Source: Caldalkalibacillus salinus
GTDB taxonomy: Bacteria; Bacillota; Bacilli; Caldalkalibacillales; JCM-10596
Length of the DNA stretch: 64,000 bases
Assembly (NCBI RefSeq): GCF_016745835.1
Contig: NZ_JAERVL010000017.1
Location: 1-64,000 of the forward strand
Reading direction: 5' to 3'
Position 1 is the stretch's first letter, and each line of letters opens with the position of its first letter. Of this stretch, positions 51,801 to 61,800 are shown in pieces. The translations under genes and the position numbers were made by a program. The notes beneath the pieces are model-generated. The model ran no database searches. It was not told the DNA's origin and saw only the letters and a program-made list of their open reading frames with translations.

Positions 51801-54800
51801 GTGGGGGTGTTGTTAAGTCAAAAGGTTTTTCTGCTTCTAATTGAATGATGTGCTGTAGGGTCCTTTCTCGTTCGGCTTTTTCCAGATGATGAAGAACGAT
51901 ATCGTCTACCCGCAAGCACGTATCATGATGAATAAACTGGTACGGCTGTCCTTGGTGCCCCCCCTCACCAGTGGCAAACCCAGTCTTGAATACCTCGTGT
52001 CTAGCAACCATTTGTTGTAGACTTTTTTTCAGTGCTGCTTTGTTTAAACGCCCTTTCAACCGCACACATGCAGGGATGTTGTACGCTGATTGTCCGACGT
52101 GCATCTGCTCGATAAACCACAAACGTTGCTGTGAGAATGAAAGTGGCATCATGGACTCACGGGGGACAGGTGTTATTTTCAAAGGATCACGAGCATGATT
52201 ACCGTCAGGATTGTCAGAATGAGTGGCTCGTCCTAGATTTGACTCCGCATCTAGAATAAGGCGCTCTAATGCTTCAATCGTGGTGTGTTCAAAGACGGTT
52301 TTGACTTCTATGTTCACCCCGTATAAATCTTCTATCCTGCTCGTCAGCTGCGTCGCGAGTAAAGAATGCCCCCCAAGCTTGAAGAAGTCCTGGTCAATAC
52401 CGACCTGTTGACGTTTGAGCAGTGATTCGAACACCTCTGCTAATTCTTTTTGAATCGGGGTTACAGGTGGTTTTAAGGTTTCAGACGATTGTACCGGTAT
52501 AGCCTCGTTTTCTGCTTCCTTTATTAATTTTTTGAGATCGATTTTTCCATTCGGTGTCAAAGGAAATGAAGGCATCGTTCTGATCACGGTTGGCACCATA
52601 TATTCAGGGAGACTGCTTAGTAGGTGCGTTCTTAATAGTGCTTCTAGTTGTTCATCCTCCGTGACGACAAATGCGGCTAACGTTGGCTGCTCATCTGCAT
52701 ACAGGACAGTAACAACACCGTCAATGACTGTCGGATATTTGTGCAATTCAGATTCTATTTCACTGAGCTCAATACGATGGCCACGTACTTTCACTTGTTG
52801 GTCTATTCGGCCAAGAAAGGCCAGCTGGCCATCCATCGTGTATCTGACCTTATCTCCCGTTTGATACAACCTGTCATCCGGGTCTGTGGAAAATGGGTTT
52901 GGAATAAAGCGAGCGTCTGTTAAAGCTTGTTGATTCAGATAGCCTCTAGCGACACTTATTCCGCCGATATACAGCTCCCCATCAACACCCTTAGGGACAG
53001 GTTGACCGACCTGATCTAATACGTACAGTTGGACATGTTCGATCGCTTTACCGATCGTTACCGGTTGTTGTGGCTCACATTCTGCTATGGTGGCCCAAAT
53101 TGTGGCTTCTGTTGGCCCATAAGCGTTGAAAAATTTGCGTCCAACGGCCCATTTATTCACGATATCTTCTGTACACCGTTCTCCCGCAGTGATAATGACC
53201 TGCAATGCAGGAAGTGTAGCCTGTGGTAACGTTGATAGGACCGAGGGCGGGAGTGTGACGTGTGTAATCTCTTGTTCCGCCATGTAGTGAATAAGGGACT
53301 CACCTAATAGGTGATGCTTATCCTCCAGATACAAGGCCCCGCCGTTACCTAAAGCCATAACCATTTCAAATACAGAAGCGTCGAAATTTAAGGATGAAAA
53401 CTGTAAAATACGACTGGAATCAGTGACATCGAATAATGACTTCTGTTGTTGTGCTACATTGTACAAACCCTTATGCTCAACCATCACGCCTTTCGGTTTT
53501 CCTGTCGAACCCGAGGTATAGATCAGATAGGCAAGCTGCCGTAAGTCCCTTATTCTATTCACATTTTGTTGGGTGGCGTCGTTCAGATTCGTTACCGCTG
53601 TCTCTCTGCTTGCAGCTGTCTCCATGCTTTCCATTGACGTGCTTGGCTCAACGTCATTGCCCATCCCTTGGTTTAATAAGCGATAATCTACTTCTATACA
53701 TGTGAGCTCGGGCTTCATTGCCATGATGTTGTGGGCCAGCTGAGGGGTTGTGAGCACCAGTTGTAGCCCTGAATCTTCAAGCATGTACGCTAGTCTTTCT
53801 TCCGGGTACGTAGGATCTAGAGGGACATAAGCACAGCCCGCTTTTAAAATAGCTAATATTGATATGAAAGCGTCGATCGAACGATGGAAATGGACACCGA
53901 CAAACGTTTCAACGGGTAACCCTTTTGCAACAAGTGCTTGTGCCAGTTGGTTCGCATACTGATTGAGCTCAGCGTAAGTGATAGATTCCTCTCCGAAAAT
54001 TAAGGCCTGGTGATGAGGGGCCATCTCAACTTGACGCTCAAACAGTTCGATAAAACTCACGTGATTATCTATCGGCTCTGCTGTCGGGACGAATGACTTA
54101 CGCTCTTCTTCCGTTAATATTGAGATTTCGCCGATGGTTTGCTGTGGATCTATACATACGCTTCGTAGCGATTGTTGGAAGTGCTTGACCATGTGATGGA
54201 TTCTCGTTTCGCGATATAAATCCGTATTAAACTCTATGAATCCTGTAAGCTGGTTCCCGACTTCTTCCATTGACAAGGTCACGTCAAACATCGAAGCGAA
54301 CACCTCTAACTCTATTGACGCCACTTCCAGGTTGTGAAAGTCTAGTTTAGGTTGAGGTGTGTTCTGAAAGGCAAACATCACCTGAAATAGAGCATCATCA
54401 CCTCTTGAATCACCTTGATCTCCTTGTACCTGAACCGTTTCTAGCACCTGTTCAAACGGCACATCCTGATGTTTAAAGGCTTGCAGGGTCGAGTGTTGAA
54501 CTTGTTTGATCCAATCTATAACATGAGTCTGCGGATCCAATTCGTTACGTAAAACGACCGTATTGATAAAGCACCCCATAATATCTCTCGTTTGTGGATG
54601 CTGACGATTAGCGACAGGTGTACCAATGGCCATATCTTTTTGAGCCGTATACTTATATAGCAACAGGTGAAAGACGCTTAATAAAAGGTTAAAAAGGGTC
54701 ACGTTATGATTTGTACTTAGCCTCTTCAAGTCTTGTGTCAGGGTCTGTGGTAACTGAAAATGAACGCGTTGCCCATTGGTCGTCGGCTGCAAAGGACGTG

Positions 54801-55563
54801 GGTCATCTGTCGGCAGCTGTAGGACTGGTGTTTGATATAGATAAGACTTCCAAAAGGCAAGGCTGTCTTCGTCTAATCGACGCTCCTTCTCCCATTGACA
54901 ATAGTCTGTAAAATCGATAGACAACGTACGTAGCTCCGGGTCTGTATCGGTTTGTTTGGCGTTATAATAACGCATCAAATCTTGAACGAATATCCCCATT
55001 GACCATCCGTCAGAAATGATATGATGCATGGTCAACACAAAGACATGCTCTTCAGGATCTAATGATATAAGTGCTGCTCGGAAAAGGGGGGCTCTGTCCA
55101 GGGAAAAAGGTGTTTTGGCATCCTTTTCAATGAGCTGTTTCACTTGTTCCTCTTGCTCTGCCTGCGGTGTGTCTTGTAGGGCGCATTGATACAGTGTCAA
55201 TTCAGCGCCTTCATCCACGAACTGCATCGGCTCTCCGTTCTCTTTTTTAATAGCGGTACGGAGAATGGTGTGTCGCTCCATCATATGGGATAAGCTCTCG
55301 GTAAAAGCTGTTACGTCTAGGGCGCCTTTAATTTTAACGGCAGATTGTAGGTGATAAGCCGTGCTTGGCCCTTGCACTTGCTCGTGTAACCAAATCCTCT
55401 TTTGCATATGTGACAGATTTGCCTTGCGCACACCCAAGTGAGGAATGGACGCTTGGGCTGGCGTCGCCTGTTTTTGACGACTGAGCCTCAAACGGTGTTC
55501 CAATAACTTTTTTCTTGCATCGGAGAGCGCTTCTTTTGAGCGCATTGTTGGTTTCGTTTCCAT
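48829..55563 (-). CDS. Two-module NRPS C-A-PCP-C-A-PCP (Phe-like; Lys2/aminoadipate-like)
   Basis: 2244 residues. C1 ~47-475 (HHIISDG 180-186), A1 ~500-1010, PCP1 ~1050-1120, C2 ~1165-1600 (HHIISDG), A2 ~1640-2115, PCP2 ~2140-2205, then a strongly basic tail. The A1 pocket reads D-A-F-T-I-A-A-I-W-K, close to the Phe pocket of GrsA/TycA. A2 has 'GHDPLLRDIFTPL' and 'FYGATETPQA', as in the adenylation domain of alpha-aminoadipate reductases (Lys2). Its pocket reads D-P-R-H-F-G-F-Q-A-K, whose first five residues match those I recall for Lys2. No epimerase or TE is present. The basic tail and the N-terminal ~45 residues may be docking elements. Confidence 0.92.
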   Translation of the reverse strand: METKPTMRSKEALSDARKKLLEHRLRLSRQKQATPAQASIPHLGVRKANLSHMQKRIWLHEQVQGPSTAYHLQSAVKIKGALDVTAFTESLSHMMERHTILRTAIKKENGEPMQFVDEGAELTLYQCALQDTPQAEQEEQVKQLIEKDAKTPFSLDRAPLFRAALISLDPEEHVFVLTMHHIISDGWSMGIFVQDLMRYYNAKQTDTDPELRTLSIDFTDYCQWEKERRLDEDSLAFWKSYLYQTPVLQLPTDDPRPLQPTTNGQRVHFQLPQTLTQDLKRLSTNHNVTLFNLLLSVFHLLLYKYTAQKDMAIGTPVANRQHPQTRDIMGCFINTVVLRNELDPQTHVIDWIKQVQHSTLQAFKHQDVPFEQVLETVQVQGDQGDSRGDDALFQVMFAFQNTPQPKLDFHNLEVASIELEVFASMFDVTLSMEEVGNQLTGFIEFNTDLYRETRIHHMVKHFQQSLRSVCIDPQQTIGEISILTEEERKSFVPTAEPIDNHVSFIELFERQVEMAPHHQALIFGEESITYAELNQYANQLAQALVAKGLPVETFVGVHFHRSIDAFISILAILKAGCAYVPLDPTYPEERLAYMLEDSGLQLVLTTPQLAHNIMAMKPELTCIEVDYRLLNQGMGNDVEPSTSMESMETAASRETAVTNLNDATQQNVNRIRDLRQLAYLIYTSGSTGKPKGVMVEHKGLYNVAQQQKSLFDVTDSSRILQFSSLNFDASVFEMVMALGNGGALYLEDKHHLLGESLIHYMAEQEITHVTLPPSVLSTLPQATLPALQVIITAGERCTEDIVNKWAVGRKFFNAYGPTEATIWATIAECEPQQPVTIGKAIEHVQLYVLDQVGQPVPKGVDGELYIGGISVARGYLNQQALTDARFIPNPFSTDPDDRLYQTGDKVRYTMDGQLAFLGRIDQQVKVRGHRIELSEIESELHKYPTVIDGVVTVLYADEQPTLAAFVVTEDEQLEALLRTHLLSSLPEYMVPTVIRTMPSFPLTPNGKIDLKKLIKEAENEAIPVQSSETLKPPVTPIQKELAEVFESLLKRQQVGIDQDFFKLGGHSLLATQLTSRIEDLYGVNIEVKTVFEHTTIEALERLILDAESNLGRATHSDNPDGNHARDPLKITPVPRESMMPLSFSQQRLWFIEQMHVGQSAYNIPACVRLKGRLNKAALKKSLQQMVARHEVFKTGFATGEGGHQGQPYQFIHHDTCLRVDDIVLHHLEKAERERTLQHIIQLEAEKPFDLTTPPLIRATLIQLDQNEHVLCFVMHHIISDGWSVDIFVKELGQLYTLQSEQKEEQHEQAIDNAIDNQETTPLQYLDYVYWQRQFEAAGGLEPQLAYWKKQLAGDIPAIQLPTDYKRPTVQTNKGAKTRLQLDPALASRIQTLNQEQGTTLFMTLLTAFNVLLHRLTGQDDFAVGTPIAGRRHTETENMIGFFINTLVLRQRMSDMADLSLETLLQNVKQTCLDAYQHQDVPFERLVEVLQPHRSLSHHPFVQVLLNVQNQEQTFVELSGLQMEQIPLEEAQSKFDLTLYANEKEGRIDLDLVYNSDLFKGERMTIFLRQLQSILEAMTADIHQTMDQITLQTDGDVQGRLRKSDQHQSIVLDKLLYKHDELLHEKVGRLAKRYPLEIAIRDHTKHWTYQEIDQKSNQVAHYLLQQGVQKGEIVTIYAKRNAPLIYSILGILKAGAAFCILDPEEPLERMRQAIKKVNPVGVIVLAQGPEEKLQTLSHEGQFTLELFDRRESSLATYPTDDPSAITSITANSDDLAYIAFTSGTTGQPNAVKGTHAPVVHFIHWHIGEHQLSKNDRFSMLSGLGHDPLLRDIFTPLSLGATLCIPEDEVLKTPETCVGWLHEQQVSVIHTTPSRLMMITEIPQPQDCLSHIRYVFFGGEALTQSHVDRVKTISDTAQVVNFYGATETPQAMSVYYVNGGREEPYRKPIGTGIEGVDIRIKTSAGAEAGLGEVGEIVIESSFLSNGYLNSIAPDNTPFSPSMSSGAKVYATGDLGRYRLDGHIELVSRKDRQIKIRGYRIEPEEIASALTIHEQIQDAYVCLATAQSKQKVLVAYYVSRNGKEISQQALQKHLSPYLPTYMMPQTYVRIRHIPVTRNGKVAESSLPLPTLTTSSQRVAATNDHEKVLLNIWREVVESEEIGVTDNFFDVGGHSLLLVQVRNRMQQELNVTVTMVDMFRYPTIQSMARHLGAQQDTDHEIREVTRTREKRKRSTLSRKRKQVREGRR

Positions 55564-55570
55564 CTAAATG

Positions 55571-58500
55571 CTACTCCCTCCCATTCAACGCTGCTTCTAC
55601 CTGCTCGTCTGACATTTGTTCTATTTCTTCAATAAGCATGTCATTAATTTTTGCTGCTAGGGAACGAATGTTTTCACTTTCTAGCACAAGGTCAACAGGG
55701 ACATTTAATGCTAACTGTGCCTGTATACTCGCAGTATATTGACTCGCAATCAGGGAGTGTCCTCCCAGCTCGAAAAAGTTATCCTGCACTCCGATCCCAC
55801 TTAAACCGAGTCCTTCTTCAAGCAATTCTATTAAGAGCTGCTCCGTCTCATCTTCAGGGGCTTCATACGCCGTTGTAAGCTTTTGACGATCGACGGCTTG
55901 TTTGGTCATGTCGTGATTCAGTGAGTCGCCATCTAGCCTTCCCGTCTCTGTCAATGCCTTTTGATTCGCCCTCCCGTCCGTTGGCGAAAGTAAGCTGTAC
56001 TTCACCCGATCAAAGGGATAAGTCGGTAAGTGTTGTTTATAGCCCTTCTCGGCAAACCACTTCTTTAGATCAACCTTGACACCATGTGACCATAACTGAC
56101 CAACCGTTTGGTAAATATATTGTTGATCGTCCACTTTTTCATAAGGATGAGGTAAGGTTTGCAGGTATAGTGGTGCCTTTCCTCCCTGTTGTCTGGCAAG
56201 GCTGACGAGTGTCTTGCCTGGCCCAACCTCTATGAAAACTGTGTCAGCTTCTTGGTTTAAAAAGTGGGTGATACCCGTACTGAATAAAACCGGTTCTCTA
56301 ATATGGTTTGCCCAGTAAGCTGGGTTCGTTGCTTGTTCACTGGTCATATATTCCCCTGTGACATTTGAAATCAGGGGCATCGTCGGCTCTCTTAACGTGA
56401 ATTGAGAGACATACCGTTGAAAGGGTTCAATCGCGTCATCCATCATGTAGGAATGGAAGGCGTGTGATGTTTGTAATCTTTGCGTGAAAATGCCCTCTTC
56501 TTTTAGTTTATCCTGGACCTCTTCAATCGCCTCAAACGAACCGGATAATACACACAGGTTGGGACTATTCACTGCAGCCAGAGATAGGTGTTCATGGAGG
56601 TAAGGTTTAACCTCTTCATGGGGACGCTTGACTGCTAACATGGCACCCTGTGGCTGCTGTTGAATCAATCTCCCTCTTTCTGCGATCATCGAGAGCGCCT
56701 CATCAAGTGTCATCACATTCGCAAGGCTTGCCGCGACGTATTCACCTAAGCTGTGACCGATGAGCGCACTCGGCTGGATACCCCATGACATGAGTAACTT
56801 TGCCAAGGCATATGAGATTGTAAAAATAGCCGGTTGTGTGATCGCCGTTTGCTTCAGCTGTTCGCTTGCTTCATCATTCATGGTCTGGTCAGCAGGATAC
56901 AGTAAAGTCCGTATATCCAGATTCAGCTTTGGCTGTAGGTGTTGAGCACACTCATCGACAGCCTCCTTAAAAACTTTTTCAGTGGTGTATAGCTCTCTTC
57001 CCATGTTGACGTATTGACTGCCTTGCCCCGGGAACAGAAAGTAAACGTGTGGCTCCCGACTCAAATCGAGTGGCGTGATAGCATCTGTTTTTAATTGCTT
57101 TAGCCCCTCGATAATATCTACAGGCGCTCCCTTATCTGCATCGGATAAGGTTTTTTGTCTGACGATGGTGGTACGATACTCGAACTCCTCTCGTCCTGTC
57201 GCTAGAGTGTAAGCGACGTCGCTCAAAGGAACCTCAGGATGCTTCTCAATATATTCTCCCACTCGGTTGGCCAGATTTTCTAAAGCTGATGGTGACCTCG
57301 CCGATAAAGGTAATACGACGGGTGAAGCCGTTATTGTTGGAAAGTCTCGTTGTGGTGCTTCCTCTAAAATAGCGTGTGCATTTGTCCCTCCTATACCGAA
57401 TGAACTCACACTCGCCCTTCTTTGTTCTCCGTTGGGTTGTACCCACTCGGTCAGCTCATCATTAATGTAAAAAGGACTTTGATTGAGATGTAAATCTTCA
57501 TTTGGCGATCTAAAGTTCACGGCTGGTGGTCGTTGTTGATGTTTTAAAATCAAGACCGTTTTAATCAGTCCGGCAATTCCAGCCGCTGTGTTCAAATGGC
57601 CGACATTCGCTTTGACACTTCCAATGGCACAGAATTGCTTTTGCTCTGTCATCGAACTGTAGACGTCAGTCAACGCTTTGATCTCGATCGGGTCTCCAAT
57701 ACGGGTACCGGTACCATGTGCTTCCAAATACGCCACTGATTCAGGTGGGATCTGCGCTAGCATCAGAGCATCTTGGATCACTTTGGATTGCCCGGTGACG
57801 CTTGGGGCCGTAAATCCGACTTTATCTGCGCCATCGTTATTGACGGCGGTGGATTTGATGACCGCATGAATGGCATCCTGATCCGCAATCGCATCTTCTA
57901 GGCGTTTTAGCACGACAGTACCTACGCCGTCACTGAAAATAGTGCCGTTCGCTTCGGCATCGAATGGGCGACAGTGTCCATCTTGGGAATGAATCATGCC
58001 TTCTCTATACGTGTAACCCTGCTTGAGAGGGAACTGGATGGACACGCCCCCTGCTATGGCCATGTCACACTCCCCACTTAAAATACTTTGGCAAGCCATA
58101 TGTACGGCCACAAGTGATGTTGAACAGGTGGATTGAACGGTGACACTTGGCCCGGTTAAGTTTAATTTGTAAGATACTCGTGTACTGAGCAGATCTTTAT
58201 CGTTTCCCAACATGACCTCAAAATCGTCCATCGATTGAAGATGTCCTTGGGCAGCCAAGTGTAAGATGTATGTATTCATTGCTGCGCCAGCATAAACACC
58301 TATCGTGCCGCCGTATTTTGAAGGGGCATAACCGGCATCCTCAAGTGATTTCCACGCTGATTCTAGAAAAACACGACTCTGTGGGTCCATCACATTCGCT
58401 TCTTTTGATGTATAATTAAAAAACGATGCGTCAAAGCTCTCCGGTTCGTCAATGATCCCTTTTACAGGAACGTAGTTTGGATCCTGAAATGTTTCCTGTG

Positions 58501-58654
58501 AAATGCCCATGTCTCGTAATTCCTGTTCCGAGAATTGTGTGAGACACTCCTCACCTTTTTTAATCCTATGCCAAAACTGTGTCGTGTCTTTGGCGCCGGG
58601 AAAGCGACCATCCATACCGATGACAGCAATCTCTAATCCAGTAAGCTCCGACAT
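55571..58654 (-). CDS. Type I PKS module KS-AT-ACP (malonyl)
   Basis: 1027 residues from the ATG at 58654. KS ~8-430 with Cys177 (STCSTS, the usual A before C being T), His313 (EAHGTGT) and His353 (NVGHLN). AT ~535-840 with Ser635 (GHSLG) and HAFH at 731-734, indicating malonyl-CoA. The LGGHS-type carrier near the end has Ser967. It has no reductive domain. It extends the glycyl chain from the preceding protein by a two-carbon beta-keto unit. The second ATG of ATGGAGATG is chosen because AAAGGAGG lies 6 bases upstream. It has a 119-base gap, rich in tandem repeats, after the preceding gene. Confidence 0.93.
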   Translation of the reverse strand: MSELTGLEIAVIGMDGRFPGAKDTTQFWHRIKKGEECLTQFSEQELRDMGISQETFQDPNYVPVKGIIDEPESFDASFFNYTSKEANVMDPQSRVFLESAWKSLEDAGYAPSKYGGTIGVYAGAAMNTYILHLAAQGHLQSMDDFEVMLGNDKDLLSTRVSYKLNLTGPSVTVQSTCSTSLVAVHMACQSILSGECDMAIAGGVSIQFPLKQGYTYREGMIHSQDGHCRPFDAEANGTIFSDGVGTVVLKRLEDAIADQDAIHAVIKSTAVNNDGADKVGFTAPSVTGQSKVIQDALMLAQIPPESVAYLEAHGTGTRIGDPIEIKALTDVYSSMTEQKQFCAIGSVKANVGHLNTAAGIAGLIKTVLILKHQQRPPAVNFRSPNEDLHLNQSPFYINDELTEWVQPNGEQRRASVSSFGIGGTNAHAILEEAPQRDFPTITASPVVLPLSARSPSALENLANRVGEYIEKHPEVPLSDVAYTLATGREEFEYRTTIVRQKTLSDADKGAPVDIIEGLKQLKTDAITPLDLSREPHVYFLFPGQGSQYVNMGRELYTTEKVFKEAVDECAQHLQPKLNLDIRTLLYPADQTMNDEASEQLKQTAITQPAIFTISYALAKLLMSWGIQPSALIGHSLGEYVAASLANVMTLDEALSMIAERGRLIQQQPQGAMLAVKRPHEEVKPYLHEHLSLAAVNSPNLCVLSGSFEAIEEVQDKLKEEGIFTQRLQTSHAFHSYMMDDAIEPFQRYVSQFTLREPTMPLISNVTGEYMTSEQATNPAYWANHIREPVLFSTGITHFLNQEADTVFIEVGPGKTLVSLARQQGGKAPLYLQTLPHPYEKVDDQQYIYQTVGQLWSHGVKVDLKKWFAEKGYKQHLPTYPFDRVKYSLLSPTDGRANQKALTETGRLDGDSLNHDMTKQAVDRQKLTTAYEAPEDETEQLLIELLEEGLGLSGIGVQDNFFELGGHSLIASQYTASIQAQLALNVPVDLVLESENIRSLAAKINDMLIEEIEQMSDEQVEAALNGRE

Positions 58655-58723
58655 CTCCATCCTCCTTTGATTCTTTTGTATGTGCTTGTCTTCTGTGATC
58701 ACCGTTAACCTTGTCAATTTTGT

Positions 58724-58830
58724 TGTTTTGTTGATCTCATGGTCTTGTTAATTTTGTGGGTCTTTTTATCTTGTTAATTATGTTGGCTTTGTTGGCTTTG
58801 TTGGTTTTGTTGGTTTTGTTGGTCTTGTCG
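58724..58830. repeat. Degenerate short tandem repeats across a gene junction
   Basis: Units of 9 bases (TTGTTGGCT, TTGTTGGTT, TTGTTAATT and variants on the plus strand) run from the intergenic space through the stop codon into the last ~18 codons of the upstream PKS/NRPS gene. There they encode the Gln/Asn/Ser tail QQNQQNQQSQQSQ. The same motif in coding and non-coding DNA suggests slippage expansion that may have moved the stop codon. Confidence 0.7.
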
Positions 58831-61800
58831 ATCTCGCTGCCCTCCGACGTGCTTCACTTTCTTTCTGTAGTCGCGTAACTGATTCAACCTTCTTTTCCCT
58901 TTTTCTAAGTGACTGATCCGATTTTGTTGATCTTTTTCTCTTATCACTTCACTTGATTGATTAACGAGTCTTGTGTCGTCTTCCTTGTGTTGCCCGTTTC
59001 CTTGGACCCCTTTCTGTCTCGTTAGATATTCACTGAGTGATTTCACTGTAGGATAGTTGAAAAGATCAACCACAGACAGTTCAATTCCTTGCTTCGCCGT
59101 TAGGATGCGCTGTACTTTGGTGGCCAGTAGCGATGTGCCTCCTAATTCGAAAAAGCTGTCATGGACACTCACCTTATCTACCCCCAATACTTCCGCCCAT
59201 ATCGTCGTCATCTCACGCTGTAATGCTGTTTGCGGGGCTGCATACGGTGCACTCGCTTGTAGCTTCACAGCGCTGATCATAGGCAACTTTTTACGATCTA
59301 CCTTTCCATTCGGTGTGAGTGGAACATGATCAATCTCTGTGAAAGTGGCTGGGATCATATAATAAGGAAGCTTTTCAGCTAAATACTGTCTTAAAGAGTC
59401 TGCTTCTAAAGATGTCTCACTTGTCGGCTTGATATAAGCCACAAGATGTGTTTCATGTCCCTCCCTGTCCGGTATGACGATCGCCTGTTGGATGGATGGG
59501 AGCTGATTCAAGTGGGATTCAATCTCTCCCAGTTCAATTCGATACCCGTTCACCTTCACTTGGTCATCGATCCGACCTAGATGTTCTATTTCTCCGTGTG
59601 GTAACTTGCGAACCAGATCACCTGTCCGATACAGACGTTTGTTAGAGGTGCCTCCCTCTGTATCCCTGATATTGACAGAAATAAATCTTTCTTCAGTGAG
59701 TGATGGTCGGTTCAAATATCCCTTTGCTAAGCCCACCCCAGCAAGATAAAGCTCACCCGGTACACCGATGGGCAGATGATTGAGGTACTCATCAAGTACA
59801 TACATCTCCATATTTTGTATAGGCTGACCGATCGTGATTTGATCTGTTGTTGGCTGTACTTCTTTGGTAGCCATCCATATCGTTGCTTCCGTTGGACCGT
59901 ACAGATTCCAAAGCCTTTTACACTTTTGTTTTAACACCGTGGCGAGTTCAAGTGGGAGTGCCTCCCCTCCACATAACACGTCGAGGTTGGCATCACCTTG
60001 CCATCCACTATCGATCAGCATTTTCCATGTGGCGGGTGTCGCCTGCATCACTGTCGGTTTGTATTTTGAGATGGCCTTTTGTAATTGGCGGCCATCCATG
60101 GCATCAGTACGGGATAAGATCCTCGTTTCCGCTCCTACTGTGAGGGGTAGGAATATTTCCAATATTGAAATATCAAAGGACAATGTGGTGACGGCTAACA
60201 AACGGTCATCTTCGTTGATGCCAGGTTCCTTTGCCATGGCGAGTAAAAAGTTAAGAACTGCTTGATGCTGGACTTCAACCCCCTTAGGTTGACCCGTTGA
60301 ACCGGAAGTGTAAATGATGTACATACTGTCATGAGGCTTGATCGGGACATCTTCACATGCCGTAGTCGATTCAGCGGTGGTTGATACGAAGTTGCTTTCA
60401 CACTCGTCACCCTCAAGTTCACCTTCTAATATCTGATCCACGGGTAGACAGTTATACTGAACACGCTCTTCTTCTCTCGCCTTTTGTAGAGGTCTATCAC
60501 GATGAATTAAAATCATGTTTATGCCTGCATCGGCTACCATAAAGTGAATACGTTCCTGAGGAAAGCTCGGGTCAAGTGGGACATAAACAGCCCCCATTTT
60601 TACAGCTGCTAATAGGGCGATGACCATTTCTACACGACGGTCAATGTAGATTCCGACGCGATCCCCTTTTTGCACACCGTGTGCTTTCAGTCCTTGTGCA
60701 AGCACTTCAACTTTCGTCAGCAGGTCGTTGTAGGTGAGTTGATCACCCTCGAAACTCAGAGCCGTGTGATCGGGATATTTTTGAGCGATGTTGTCAATCA
60801 CCTGATAAAGGTGCTGTTCCTCCGGTAAGGCGCTACGTTTCGTGTCCCACTGGTTCCAGCGTTGCTCTCTCTCGTCATCCGTCAATAACGGTACGCCCTT
60901 CACTGTCAGGGACGGGTTTGTCACTAACTGATTGAGCAAGGCATGGTAGTGTTGGGCCATCTGTTTCATCGACGCTCTCTTAAAAAGTTGAGTGTTATAC
61001 TTGAAGGCCCCCATCACTTTGCCATCTGTCTCGATTAACTCTAGTGTCAGGTCTAACTGTCCCTCCTGCTGCTGGATATGGTATGGCTGGATCGTTAAAC
61101 CACCAAAATCTATGGCGGCGCCCTTTTCTGAAGGAAACATGAAGTGAGACAAGTCAGATAACTGGTTCATGGATTGTAATATAAATGACGCTTGAAATAT
61201 CGGCGAACGACTTGAGAGACGGTGAGGTTGTAAGTCCTCAACGAGTAAAGGAAATGGATACGCTTGATGTTCAAGTGCCTCCAACACTGTATTTTTGAGC
61301 TGTTGGATGTATGCCGCTAAGGTCGGATTATCCCCAACGGTTGAGACGATGGGTAGCATGTTGATAAAATCTCCGACAATATCACGAAAGCGCGCTTGGT
61401 GACGACCACTAGTTGGCGTACCCACAATCACTTCGTCCTGACCTGAATAACGGTGTAATAATAATTGATACATTGCAAGTAAGGGAACAAACAGTGTTGT
61501 CTCTTCATCCCGAGCATACGCTTTGATTCGTTGGACAAGAGCTTCATCTAATTCAAGTATGACGGAATCGCCAGTGTATGTTTGACTTTGACTTTGACTT
61601 TGACTTTGGCTTTGATTTTGGGTTTCGACTCCTTCTGCTGTAGGGAGGTCGAGAACATGATTTACGTGTGATTCAAGTTGCGTTCTCCAATACTGTAGCG
61701 CCTTCTGCCCTTCAGAATTGTGGGCATAATCGTGTTGCCACTGTACAAAATCTGCATAATGATGATCTGCCTTGGCAAAGTGATACGTTTGTCCTTGAGA

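Noticed and set aside
61581-61620. Regular short repeats that could suggest a CRISPR-like array
   Set aside because: Units are only 6 bases with no spacers and lie in frame inside a condensation domain.
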